From the NCBI RefSeq assembly GCF_010686725.1, contig NZ_JAAGWZ010000002.1, positions 434,001 to 498,000 of the forward strand: 64,000 nt of DNA. The letters run 5' to 3'. The DNA comes from Galbitalea soli. GTDB taxonomy: Bacteria > Actinomycetota > Actinomycetes > Actinomycetales > Microbacteriaceae. Each line of letters opens with the position of its first letter. Within the stretch, counting starts at the first letter, position 1. Positions 19,141 through 27,223 of this stretch are shown here, one piece after another. Below the pieces are notes generated by a model that did not search any database, had not been told where the DNA came from, and was given only the letters and a program-made list of their open reading frames with translations. A program made the position numbers and the translations under genes.

Positions 19141-19249
19141 TGTCACGCTCCATTGCTCGTCTGAATCCGAGCGCCAGCCTAGGTCGGAGGCGAGGCGGGT
19201 CGAACTCGGTTGGTACTTTGGTCTAAATCGGGTGCGAGGAGACCGCTGG

Positions 19250-20395
19250 ATGTTTGTAGGCATTACCAATACGCCGCGCGACTACGCGTGGGGGTCGGCC
19301 GGCCGGATCTCCGAACTCCTCGGCCATGAGGCTCCCGGGGGACCCGAGGCGGAACTCTGGCTCGGCACCCATCCCGGGTCGCCGTCCCGCGTCGTGCGGC
19401 CCGCAGAGGCGGGCGGGGCGAGCACACTCGGGGAGCTCACGCGACTGCCGTTCCTGCTCAAGGTGCTGGCCGCCGACGCACCGCTCTCCCTGCAGGCGCA
19501 CCCCTCCCTCGAGCAGGCCGCCGAGGGCTTCGCGCGTGAGAATGCGCTCGGGATCGCCCTCGACGACCCGGCGCGCAACTACAAGGACCCCCTGCACAAG
19601 CCCGAGCTGCTCTGCGCGCTCAGCGACGAGTATCACGCGCTGTGCGGGTTCCGTCCCGTCGCCGCGACCCGCGACCTGCTCCAGCCGCTCGCCGCCGACC
19701 CCGCGGTCTCGGCACTGCTCGACCGGCTCGTCGACGACGCCTCGCTGCCCGCCGTCTTCGAGTGGTTGATCTCGCGCGGGCCGGGCGTCGACACCCTGGT
19801 CGAGCGGCTCGTCGCGCTCGCCGAGACCGCGCCGGGCCTCGAGTTCGAGACGGTGGGGATGCTCGCGCGCGCCTACCCCGGTGACCCGGGGATCGCCATC
19901 TCGCTGCTGCTCAACCGGGCCGTGCTGACCGCGGGGCAGGTGATCTACCTGCCCGCCGGCAATATCCACGCCTACCTGAAGGGCGTGGGCATCGAGCTCA
20001 TGGCGGCGAGCGACAACGTGATGCGCGGCGGGCTGACGCCCAAGCACGTCGACGTGCCCGAGCTGCTGCGCGTGCTCGACTTCACCCCGCTGCCGGTGCC
20101 GCTGCTGGCGGGAACCCGGCCGGAGGCGGGGGTCGAGGTGTTCCGGCCCGATGTGCCCGATTTCGAGCTCGTGGTCATCCGCCCCGGGTCCGCGCACGCG
20201 GACTTCACTCCGCCCGCCGACTCGATCGTGCTGTGCACGGCGGGGGAGGCGGTGATCGCGGGGGCGAGCGGCTCGCGCGCGATCTCGCGTGGCGAGGCGC
20301 TCTACGTCACGGCCGACGAGGGGAGCCTGGGATTTTCGGGCGATGCGACCCTGTTTCTGGCGACGTCGGTGCTGACGGCTCCGCGGGGCGCCTGA
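19250..20395 (+). CDS. manA: Mannose-6-phosphate isomerase, type I
   Basis: 381 residues starting MFVGITNTPRDYAWGS. Interconverts fructose-6-P and mannose-6-P, the entry to GDP-mannose and so to the Gmd enzymes at the left end. Zinc-site residues are visible in LSLQAHPSLEQA (Q and H), KPELLCALSDEYHALCGF (E), and GNIHAYLKGVGIELMAASDN (H), followed by VMRGGLTPKHVD. The ATG was chosen because GAGGAG lies at good spacing and the upstream in-frame residues are unrelated to the family. The length is normal for actinobacterial ManA. The C-terminal half forms a cupin. Confidence 0.93.
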   Translation: MFVGITNTPRDYAWGSAGRISELLGHEAPGGPEAELWLGTHPGSPSRVVRPAEAGGASTLGELTRLPFLLKVLAADAPLSLQAHPSLEQAAEGFARENALGIALDDPARNYKDPLHKPELLCALSDEYHALCGFRPVAATRDLLQPLAADPAVSALLDRLVDDASLPAVFEWLISRGPGVDTLVERLVALAETAPGLEFETVGMLARAYPGDPGIAISLLLNRAVLTAGQVIYLPAGNIHAYLKGVGIELMAASDNVMRGGLTPKHVDVPELLRVLDFTPLPVPLLAGTRPEAGVEVFRPDVPDFELVVIRPGSAHADFTPPADSIVLCTAGEAVIAGASGSRAISRGEALYVTADEGSLGFSGDATLFLATSVLTAPRGA

Positions 20396-20411
20396 GCCGG
20401 CTGCCATTTTT

Positions 20412-20450
20412 CTCAGGGAGCGGGATCGCTCCGCCACGCGATTCTCTGAG
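20412..20450. promoter_or_regulatory. Nested inverted repeats downstream of manA
   Basis: An outer CTCAG/CTGAG pair (20412-20416 and 20446-20450) encloses the 6-bp hairpin GGAGCG-GGAT-CGCTCC (20417-20432). It may end manA transcription or lie in the leader of the next gene. No T-tract follows. Confidence 0.3.
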
Positions 20451-20547
20451 GCGACGGTTATTGTGGTCGTCGGCAAGATGGCGCGTTCCCGGCAGTGCAG
20501 CGTTCGCAGGCTTCTGCTCCCTGATCCCACAGACCGTTTGGACCCCC

Positions 20548-21762
20548 GTGACGCCGAGTGATACCGCCGCGACAGGTGCCGCGTCCCCGGTCGCGGTCAG
20601 CGTCGTCGTTCCCACGTTCAACGAATCGGGCAACGTCGTCGAACTGGTGCGGCGCATCCGGGCGGCGACCGTCGGGATGACCGCCGAGATCATCTTCGTC
20701 GACGACTCCACCGACGAGACCCCCGCCGTGATCGCGGCCATCCCCGACGACGGCCGGGTGCCGGTGCGCCTGCTCCACCGGGTCGAGCCGACGGGCGGGC
20801 TGGGCGGGGCGGTCATCGCGGGGATGCGCGCCGCCGCCCACGACTGGGTGCAGGTGATGGACGGCGACCTGCAGCACCCGCCCGAGATGATTCCCGTGAT
20901 GGCCGCCGCCGCGGGCACCGGCCTCGCCGACATCGTCATCGCATCGCGGTACCGAGGCGAGGGCGAGGCCGCGGGACTCTCGAGTCCGATTCGGCACCTC
21001 GTCTCGCAGGCCTCCACGCTGCTCACGCGCGCGATGTTCCCGTCCCGGATGCGCGACTGCACCGATCCCATGACCGGGTTCTTCCTCGTGCACCGGCCGC
21101 GTGTCGCGATCGACCGGCTGCAGCCGCGGGGCTTCAAGATCCTGCTCGAGATCCTGGTGCGCCAGCCGCACCGCATGCGCGTGCTGGAGGAGCCCTTCTC
21201 CTTCGGACGCCGCTTCGCCGGGGAGTCGAAGGCGTCGGTCACCCAGGGGGTCCGGTTCCTGCGGCAGCTCATGGCGCTCCGCTTCGGGCGGGCCTCCGCG
21301 TTCGCGGTGATCGGCGTCATCGGGGCGCTCGCCAATCTCGCCATCGTGTGGCTCCTCACCTCCCTGGGTATGGAGTACCTGATCGCGGCGGCGATCGCCG
21401 CCGAAGTGACGATCATCGCCAACTTCATCCTTCAGGAGCACTTCGTGTTCCATGACCTCCTGCACGGCGCCTCGCACTGGCGCGTGCGCTTCGCGAAGTC
21501 GGTGATCTTCAACAACGTCGAGGCGGCGGTGCGCATCCCCGTGCTGTACGTGATGGTGACCCTCTGGGGCATCGCCGCCGTGCCGGCCACCGCGGTGACG
21601 CTCGCGCTCGCCTTCGTGGTGCGATTCACCTACCACTCGAGAGTCATCTACGCACCGGGTCGCACCCCCGCTGCGGGCACGGTGCCGGTCGGAGATGAGG
21701 ATGACGACGACAGCGATCTGCCCGTCATCCGTCGGCACCGATCGGCATCCGACGAGGCCTGA
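20548..21762 (+). CDS. GT2 glycosyltransferase fused to GtrA-like membrane domain
   Basis: 404 residues. The N-terminal GT-A domain has SVVVPTFNESGNVVELV, IIFVDDSTDETP and the DXD-containing VMDGDLQHPPEM, like dolichol/polyprenyl-phosphate mannosyltransferases. Residues from about 255 on form four membrane helices of the GtrA type (AVIGVIGALANLAIVW, ANFILQEHFVFHD, VRFTYHSRVIYAP). It likely makes a polyprenyl-phosphate-linked sugar (mannose or glucose) and helps move it across the membrane. GTG 20548 is the only in-frame start just before the conserved strand, though no good ribosome site is visible. The manA neighbour fits a mannose donor. Confidence 0.85.
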   Translation: MTPSDTAATGAASPVAVSVVVPTFNESGNVVELVRRIRAATVGMTAEIIFVDDSTDETPAVIAAIPDDGRVPVRLLHRVEPTGGLGGAVIAGMRAAAHDWVQVMDGDLQHPPEMIPVMAAAAGTGLADIVIASRYRGEGEAAGLSSPIRHLVSQASTLLTRAMFPSRMRDCTDPMTGFFLVHRPRVAIDRLQPRGFKILLEILVRQPHRMRVLEEPFSFGRRFAGESKASVTQGVRFLRQLMALRFGRASAFAVIGVIGALANLAIVWLLTSLGMEYLIAAAIAAEVTIIANFILQEHFVFHDLLHGASHWRVRFAKSVIFNNVEAAVRIPVLYVMVTLWGIAAVPATAVTLALAFVVRFTYHSRVIYAPGRTPAAGTVPVGDEDDDDSDLPVIRRHRSASDEA

Positions 21763-21788
21763 GGCACGAAGGGGTGCGCGCGCACCGC

Positions 21789-22742
21789 TCACCCGGCCGC
21801 GCGCGCGCCGAAGGTCCGCCGGTACGCGGTCGGGGTGGTCTGCAGCACCCTGACGAAGTGGTGGCGCATCACGGCGGCGGTGCCGAACCCGGTGGTGCGG
21901 GCGATCGCCTCCAGATCGACGTCGGACTCCTCGAGCAGCTGCTGGGCGCGCAGCATCCGCTGGCGGTTCAGCCACGCGGCGGGCGTCGTACCGAGGTCGG
22001 CGCGGAACCTCCGGGCGAAGGTGCGCGACGACATGAGGGCGCGGCGGGCGAGCTGGTCGACGGTGAGGTCGTCGGCGAGGTGATCGAGCATCCACTCGGT
22101 CACGGCGGCGAGGGAGTCGCTGGGGGACTCGGGCAGCGGCGCGGCGATGTACTGCGCCTGCGAGCCGTCGCGGTGCGGTGGCACGACCATGCGCCGGGCG
22201 ACGACGTTCGCGACCGAGGCGCCCAGTTCCCTGCGCACGAGGTGCAGTGCCGCGTCGATGCCGGCGGCCGTCCCCGCGCTCGTGATGACCGTGCCGTCCT
22301 CGACGAACAGCACGTTCGGGTCCACCCGGGTGTCGGGGTAGCGGGCGGCGAGCCGGTCGGCGTGCATCCAGTGCGTCGTGGCGCGGCGCCCCGCGAGGAT
22401 GCCCGCCTCCGCGAGCACGAACGCGCCGCTGCACACGCTCAGCACCCACGCGCCGCGCGCGTGCGCCGCGCGGATCACCTCCAGGAACCGCGGGTCGACG
22501 TGGTCGGTCGTGTGCGCGCTCACGGCGACGAGGTCGGCGTCGGCGGCCACGTCGAGACCGGTGGGGATGACCATGTCGTAGCCGAGGCTCGTCCGCACGG
22601 GGCCGGGGTCCGCCGTCGCGATGTGGAACTCGAAGGAGGGTCCGCCCATCTCCGAGCGGTCGATGCCGAACACCTCGCAGATGACCCCGAACTCGAAGGG
22701 TGCGGTTCCGGGGATGGCGAGGAGCACGACCTTGCGGAGCAC
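21789..22742 (-). CDS. GlxA-type AraC-family regulator with DJ-1/PfpI domain
   Basis: 317 residues. Residues 1-175 form a DJ-1/PfpI (class I glutamine amidotransferase-like) sensor with the nucleophile-elbow Cys in VLSVCSGAFVLAEAG and the family segment ATTHWMHADRLAARYP. Residues 215-312 are the AraC double helix-turn-helix (TVDQLARRALMSSRTFARRF, AIARTTGFGTAAVMRHHF). It is a transcription factor. The ligand and target are unknown, and no typical partner gene is next to it. Start is GTG with a GAAAGG site upstream. The following gene on the plus strand diverges. Confidence 0.9.
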   Translation of the reverse strand: MLRKVVLLAIPGTAPFEFGVICEVFGIDRSEMGGPSFEFHIATADPGPVRTSLGYDMVIPTGLDVAADADLVAVSAHTTDHVDPRFLEVIRAAHARGAWVLSVCSGAFVLAEAGILAGRRATTHWMHADRLAARYPDTRVDPNVLFVEDGTVITSAGTAAGIDAALHLVRRELGASVANVVARRMVVPPHRDGSQAQYIAAPLPESPSDSLAAVTEWMLDHLADDLTVDQLARRALMSSRTFARRFRADLGTTPAAWLNRQRMLRAQQLLEESDVDLEAIARTTGFGTAAVMRHHFVRVLQTTPTAYRRTFGARAAG

Positions 22743-22907
22743 GGCGACGACCTTTCACGGGAGGGTGACGCCCGCCACTCTGGCACGAGTGGCAGTACTT
22801 CGCAATTCGTGGATGTTCTGCCACGGTCATCCGCACCGGCACGACCCGCGCGGCGCCCCGGCGACACCCGCCCCGCGACACGGGTGCAGGAAGTCGGGAC
22901 CGACCGA

Positions 22908-22913
22908 TACCGT
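22908..22913 (+). promoter_or_regulatory. Leaderless-type -10 box (TACCGT)
   Basis: TACCGT ends 6 nt before the galE ATG at 22920. No Shine-Dalgarno is present there. Confidence 0.35.
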
Positions 22914-22919
22914 TGAGCC

Positions 22920-23885
22920 ATGAGCTGGATGGTCACAGGCGGAGCAGGGTACATCGGGGCGCACGTGGTGAGGGCGCTCGCCGACGCGGGGATCGAGCCG
23001 GTCGTCGTCGACGACCTCTCGAGCGGGCACGCCACCTTCGTGCCCGCGGGCGTGCCGTTCGTGCACGGCAGCATCCTCAACGGCGGCCTGCTCATCGACG
23101 CGATCCGCGAGCACGGCGTGACCGGTGTCATCCACGTCGCGGGCTTCAAGTACGCGGGCGTCTCGGTGCAGCGTCCCCTGCACACCTACGAGCAGAACGT
23201 CACCGCGACGGCCGTGCTGCTGGGCGCGATGGCGGAGTCTGGCGTCGACCGCGTGGTGTTCTCGTCGAGCGCCGCCGTCTACGGCACCCCGCCCGGAGCG
23301 ATCGTGACCGAGGAGACCCCGAAGGCGCCGGAGTCGCCCTACGGCGAGTCGAAGCTCATCGGCGAGTGGCTGCTGCGCGATCAGGCCGTGGCCACGGGTC
23401 TGCGGCACACCTCCCTGCGCTACTTCAACGTGGTGGGCAGTGGCGACCCCTCGATCTACGACTCCAGCCCGCACAACCTCTTCCCACTCGTGTTCGACGC
23501 GCTCGTCGAGGGCCGCACGCCGCGCATCAACGGGGACGACTACGACACACCGGACGGCACCGCCGTGCGCGACTACATCCACGTCGCCGACCTCGCGGCC
23601 TCCCACGTGGTCGCGGCGCAGCGCCTCGACGCGGGGGAGCCCGTCGAGCCCGCCTACAACCTCGGCAGCGGTGACGGGGTGTCGGTTCGCGAGATCATGA
23701 GCGCGATCGCGCGCGTCACCGGGATCGACTTCACCCCGGAGATCGGGCCGCGCCGATCGGGCGACCCCGCGCGCATCGTGACCAAGGGCGATCTGGCCGC
23801 CCGCGACCTCGAGTGGCGCATGCGTCACAGCCTCGACGACATGGTCGAATCGGCCTGGGCGGCACGCCGCGCCGCCGTCGTCTGA
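22920..23885 (+). CDS. galE: UDP-glucose 4-epimerase (GalE family)
   Basis: 321-residue extended SDR enzyme interconverting UDP-glucose and UDP-galactose (or N-acetyl forms). Evidence: NAD-binding TGGAGYIG at residues 6-13, HVAGFKYAGVSVQRPLHTY, FSSSAAVYGTP, the catalytic YGESK motif, and SLRYFNVVGSGDPSIYDSSP with family-typical spacing; RDYIHVADLA and YNLGSGDGVSVREI close the active site. The length is slightly short for GalE (about 330-340). It would supply galactose for the surface glycan together with GalU at 39.3 kb. It appears to be expressed as a leaderless mRNA. Confidence 0.88.
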   Translation: MSWMVTGGAGYIGAHVVRALADAGIEPVVVDDLSSGHATFVPAGVPFVHGSILNGGLLIDAIREHGVTGVIHVAGFKYAGVSVQRPLHTYEQNVTATAVLLGAMAESGVDRVVFSSSAAVYGTPPGAIVTEETPKAPESPYGESKLIGEWLLRDQAVATGLRHTSLRYFNVVGSGDPSIYDSSPHNLFPLVFDALVEGRTPRINGDDYDTPDGTAVRDYIHVADLAASHVVAAQRLDAGEPVEPAYNLGSGDGVSVREIMSAIARVTGIDFTPEIGPRRSGDPARIVTKGDLAARDLEWRMRHSLDDMVESAWAARRAAVV

Positions 23886-23979
23886 GCGGCTTCGTCCGCT
23901 CGCGCAGCCCGCGTCACTCGTTCGGGGGACACGGCGCGCCGAACCTCATCCGCGGGTCGAAGGTTTTATCATCGGCGAC

Positions 23980-24009
23980 TTGACTTGAGGGGAACTACAC
24001 CGATGTAAT
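23980..24009 (+). promoter_or_regulatory. Sigma-70-type promoter upstream of whiB
   Basis: TTGACT (23980-23985) and TGTAAT (24004-24009) with an 18-nt spacer. The predicted start is about 45 nt before the ATG of the WhiB gene. The AT-rich stretch stands out in GC-rich surroundings. Confidence 0.5.
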
Positions 24010-24063
24010 TACCTTACGGCGATGGGGGATTTCCTTATCCCACTGCCCGAGGGGAGAGAGTGC

Positions 24064-24381
24064 ATGGCGACCAGCGAGTATCGCCCGTCCGTCCCCGACA
24101 ACTGGTTCGTTGATCCGGTGCGTCTCGGGGTTCCCGGGGTACGCCCGGCCGTCATCGAGGATAACCCGCTCGCCTGGCAGACCGACTCGCTGTGCGCGCA
24201 GACCGACCCCGAGGCGTTCTTCCCCGAGAAGGGTGGATCGACCCGCGACGCGAAGAAGATCTGCTCCTCGTGCGAGGTGCGGTCGCAGTGCCTCGAGTAC
24301 GCATTAGAGAACGATGAACGTTTCGGAATTTGGGGCGGACTGTCGGAGCGGGAGCGACGCAAACTGCGAAAGCGCGCCTAG
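24064..24381 (+). CDS. whiB: WhiB-family Fe-S transcriptional regulator (WhiB2/WhmD type)
   Basis: 105 residues. Four conserved Cys for a [4Fe-4S] cluster: SLCAQTDPEAFFPEKGGS, KKICSSCEVRSQCLEYAL. These are followed by the turn GIWGGLSERERRKLRKRA and a basic DNA-contacting tail. The sequence around the cluster closely matches the WhiB/WhmD subgroup that, with WhiA, controls septation and sporulation-type genes in actinobacteria. ATG 24064 is preferred: GGGGAGAG lies 6 nt upstream. An in-frame ATG at 24022 would add 14 residues not typical of the family. Placement between manA/galE and the large GT2/DUF5719 genes matches a conserved actinobacterial order. Confidence 0.93.
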   Translation: MATSEYRPSVPDNWFVDPVRLGVPGVRPAVIEDNPLAWQTDSLCAQTDPEAFFPEKGGSTRDAKKICSSCEVRSQCLEYALENDERFGIWGGLSERERRKLRKRA

Positions 24382-24384
24382 TCT
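24379..24384 (+). promoter_or_regulatory. Leaderless-type -10 box (TAGTCT)
   Basis: TAGTCT overlaps the whiB stop codon and ends 7 nt before the ATG at 24392, suggesting independent leaderless expression of the large GT2 gene. Confidence 0.35.
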
Positions 24385-24391
24385 CGACTAG

Positions 24392-27223
24392 ATGCACGCC
24401 AGAGTCACTGCGATCCTTGTCGCCCGAAACGGGGCCGGCTCCCTGACTCGCACCCTCGCCGCACTCGACGCTCAGACGCGGCGGCCCGACTCGCTCATCG
24501 CGGTCGACATCGCCTCGACGGACGGCTCCGCGGGCATTCTCGGTGCCTCGGTCGCGAGCCAGGTCATCGCCACGAGTCACGTGCGCGGCTTCGGTGCCGC
24601 TGTCGCGCAGGGCGTCTACAACGCTCCGCCGCCCGAGAGCGACGACGAATGGTTGTGGCTGCTCGGCCACGACAACGTGCCGGAGCCGACCGCCCTCGCC
24701 GCGCTCCTGGGCGCGGTCGAGATCGCCCCCTCCGTCGCCATCGCCGGGCCCAAGCTCATGCGGGCCGACGAGCCCGACACCATCGCCGAGTACGGCGAGA
24801 CCCTCACGCGCTTCGGCGCAGCCATCGCGCTCGTCGAGAACGAGCTCGATCAGGCCCAGTACGACACCCTGAGCGACGTGCTCGCCGTCGCCGCCGCGGG
24901 AATGCTCGTGCGCCGCTCGGTCTGGACGGCGCTCGGGGGCTTCGACCCGGGACTGCCCTCGGCGGATGCGGGACTCGATCTGGCGGTGCGGGCCCGGCTG
25001 GCGGGCTGGCGCGTGGTGGGCGTGCCGAGCGCGCGCGTCGCATCGGCGGGGCCTGCGGAACTCTTCGGCCGGTCATCCGTGCGGGTCGCCGCGCTCGTGC
25101 GCATCCGTCGGGCGGCCCAGCTCCACCGCCGCATGGTCTACTCCCGAGCCGTCCTCCTGCCGCTGCACTGGCTGCTCCTGCTGCCCCTCGCGCTGCTGCG
25201 CTCGATGGGCCACCTGATCCGCAAGCAGCCGGGCGCCGTCGGCGGCGAGATCGGCACGGCGGTCCGCACCGCCTTCTCCGGTTCGATCGCCCCCGCCCGC
25301 CGCAACCTCGCACGCACCCGCCGGGTGGGCTGGAAGGCCATCGCGCCCCTGCGGATGACCAGCGCCGTGGCCCGCGAGCGTCGTGCCGGGCGGCGCGACC
25401 CGGGCCTCGTCGACACGGTCGGCGGCGGAGTCCTGCCCCGCGATCGCGCGAGCTTCCTCTCCGGCGGGGGGATCTGGGTGATGCTCCTGGCCGCGGTCAT
25501 CGGCGTCGTCGTGTTCCTGCCGTTCCTCGGCTCGAGCGCCCTGAGCGGCGGCGGACTGATCCCGCTCTCGCCCGACATCGCCTCGCTGTGGGCCCGGGTC
25601 GGCTACGGCTGGCAGGACGTGGGCGGCGGTTTCGTGGGCGCCTCCGACCCCTTCGTCGCCGTGCTGGCCGTCCTCGGCTCGCTCACCTTCTGGTCGCCCT
25701 CGCTCAGCATCGTCGTGCTCTACTTCCTGGCCCTCCCGCTCGCCGCCGCGGGTGCCTGGTGGGCGGCCACCCGGGTGAGCGAGCGAGCCTGGCCGCCCGC
25801 CATCGCGGCGCTCGTCTGGGCGGTCGCACCCCCCTTCCTGAACGACCTCAGCACGGGGCACCTCGGCGCGGTCCTCGTGCACATCCTGCTGCCCTGGTTC
25901 GCCTTCGCGCTCCTCGCCGCGGCCCGCAGCTGGTCCGCCTCGGGGGCGGCCGGGCTGCTGTTCGCCGCGATCGCCGCCTCAGCACCGTCGGTCGTCCCCG
26001 CGCTCGTCCTCCTCATCGTCGTGCTCACCTTCGCGCGTCCGACCGGTGCGCACCGCACGATCGGCGTGATCATCCCGGCCGCCTTCCTCGTCACACCCCT
26101 CGTCGCGGCCCAGGTACTGCGCGGCACCCCGCTCGCGCTGCTCGCCGACCCCGGGATGGTGGTGACCTCGAGCCGGGCATCCGGCTGGCACCTGGCCCTC
26201 GGCTCGCCCGACGCCTCGCTGAGCGGGTGGGATGCGGTCGGCCGCCTGTTCGGCCTGGATGCGGCACCCGGCTACCTCGTGGCCGCCGCCCTGCTGCTGC
26301 CCTTCGCCGTCGTCGCGATCGCCGCGGTGTTCCTTCCCGGCGCGCGCCGGGCCATTCCCGCGCTCGCGGTCGGTCTGCTTGGATTCGTGACCGCCGTCGC
26401 GGCGACCCACGTGCAGCTCGTCTCGACGGCCGCGCACCCGGTCACCCTCTGGCCCGGGGCCGGGCTGAGCCTCTACTGGCTGGGGCTCACCGCCTCCGTC
26501 GCGGTCGGCCTCGACGCCTTCCGGCGCGGCGTCGTGCTGCCGGGACTGCTCATCGCCGTCGCCTCCGTCCTCGCGGTGGCGCCCCTGCTCGCGGCGGTGC
26601 TCGTCGGATCCTCGCCCGTGCGCGCGAGCGACGGCACCCTGCTGCCCGCCTACGTGAACGCGGAGGCGAGTGGTCGGCCGCGGCTCGGCACGCTGGTTCT
26701 CACCCCCACCGACTCGGGCGGCATCTCGGCGCGCGTCGATCGCGGCACGGGCACGACCCTCGATCAGCTGAGCACGCTCGTCTCCACCCGCGGGTCGCTC
26801 TCCGCCGCCGAGGCCGCGAACGCCCGGCTGGCCGGCAACCTCGTCTCGCGCAGCGGGCTCGACGTGACGGCGATCATGAAGCGCGACGGAATCCGCTTCG
26901 TCCTGCTGCGGCCCGCGGCCGACGGATCCGCGGGCGAGGTGTTCCAGCGCGCGACCGAGGCGCTGGGGGGCAATGACCAGCTGACCCCGATCGGCAACAC
27001 CTCCCGCGGCACGCTCTGGCGTTACGAGGCACTGCCGCTCAGCGGCCTGGCGGCGGAGCCGCCCTCGGCGGGACTCGTGGGAACGGGCATCCGCCTCGCC
27101 CTCGCCGTCGTCTTCGTGGCGACCCTCTTGCTCGCCATACCGACGGGCCGCGGGCGGCGACGGCTCGCCTCCCGTGCGGAACGCGACGCGCCGGCCAGCC
27201 TGGGGGAGGATGACGATGCCTGA
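24392..27223 (+). CDS. Large GT2-family glycosyltransferase membrane protein
   Basis: 943 residues. Residues 1-230 are a GT-A domain (VTAILVARNGAGSLTRTLAAL, DIASTDGSAG, WLLGHDNVPEPTAL). One membrane helix lies near 250-270. Residues 360-740 carry about ten helices. About 750-890 is an extracytoplasmic beta-rich part, and a last helix (near 905-925) leads to a short basic cytoplasmic tail. The combination of GT2 domain and polytopic half is typical of the glycosyltransferase encoded next to whiB/DUF5719 in many actinobacteria. It probably builds a cell-envelope polysaccharide. It overlaps the next gene by 8 nt. Confidence 0.85.
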   Translation: MHARVTAILVARNGAGSLTRTLAALDAQTRRPDSLIAVDIASTDGSAGILGASVASQVIATSHVRGFGAAVAQGVYNAPPPESDDEWLWLLGHDNVPEPTALAALLGAVEIAPSVAIAGPKLMRADEPDTIAEYGETLTRFGAAIALVENELDQAQYDTLSDVLAVAAAGMLVRRSVWTALGGFDPGLPSADAGLDLAVRARLAGWRVVGVPSARVASAGPAELFGRSSVRVAALVRIRRAAQLHRRMVYSRAVLLPLHWLLLLPLALLRSMGHLIRKQPGAVGGEIGTAVRTAFSGSIAPARRNLARTRRVGWKAIAPLRMTSAVARERRAGRRDPGLVDTVGGGVLPRDRASFLSGGGIWVMLLAAVIGVVVFLPFLGSSALSGGGLIPLSPDIASLWARVGYGWQDVGGGFVGASDPFVAVLAVLGSLTFWSPSLSIVVLYFLALPLAAAGAWWAATRVSERAWPPAIAALVWAVAPPFLNDLSTGHLGAVLVHILLPWFAFALLAAARSWSASGAAGLLFAAIAASAPSVVPALVLLIVVLTFARPTGAHRTIGVIIPAAFLVTPLVAAQVLRGTPLALLADPGMVVTSSRASGWHLALGSPDASLSGWDAVGRLFGLDAAPGYLVAAALLLPFAVVAIAAVFLPGARRAIPALAVGLLGFVTAVAATHVQLVSTAAHPVTLWPGAGLSLYWLGLTASVAVGLDAFRRGVVLPGLLIAVASVLAVAPLLAAVLVGSSPVRASDGTLLPAYVNAEASGRPRLGTLVLTPTDSGGISARVDRGTGTTLDQLSTLVSTRGSLSAAEAANARLAGNLVSRSGLDVTAIMKRDGIRFVLLRPAADGSAGEVFQRATEALGGNDQLTPIGNTSRGTLWRYEALPLSGLAAEPPSAGLVGTGIRLALAVVFVATLLLAIPTGRGRRRLASRAERDAPASLGEDDDA

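Noticed and set aside
20458-22881. 807-codon open frame on the minus strand
   Set aside because: Covers the GT2-GtrA gene in antisense and the GlxA regulator out of frame; Arg/His/Asp-rich, no domain.
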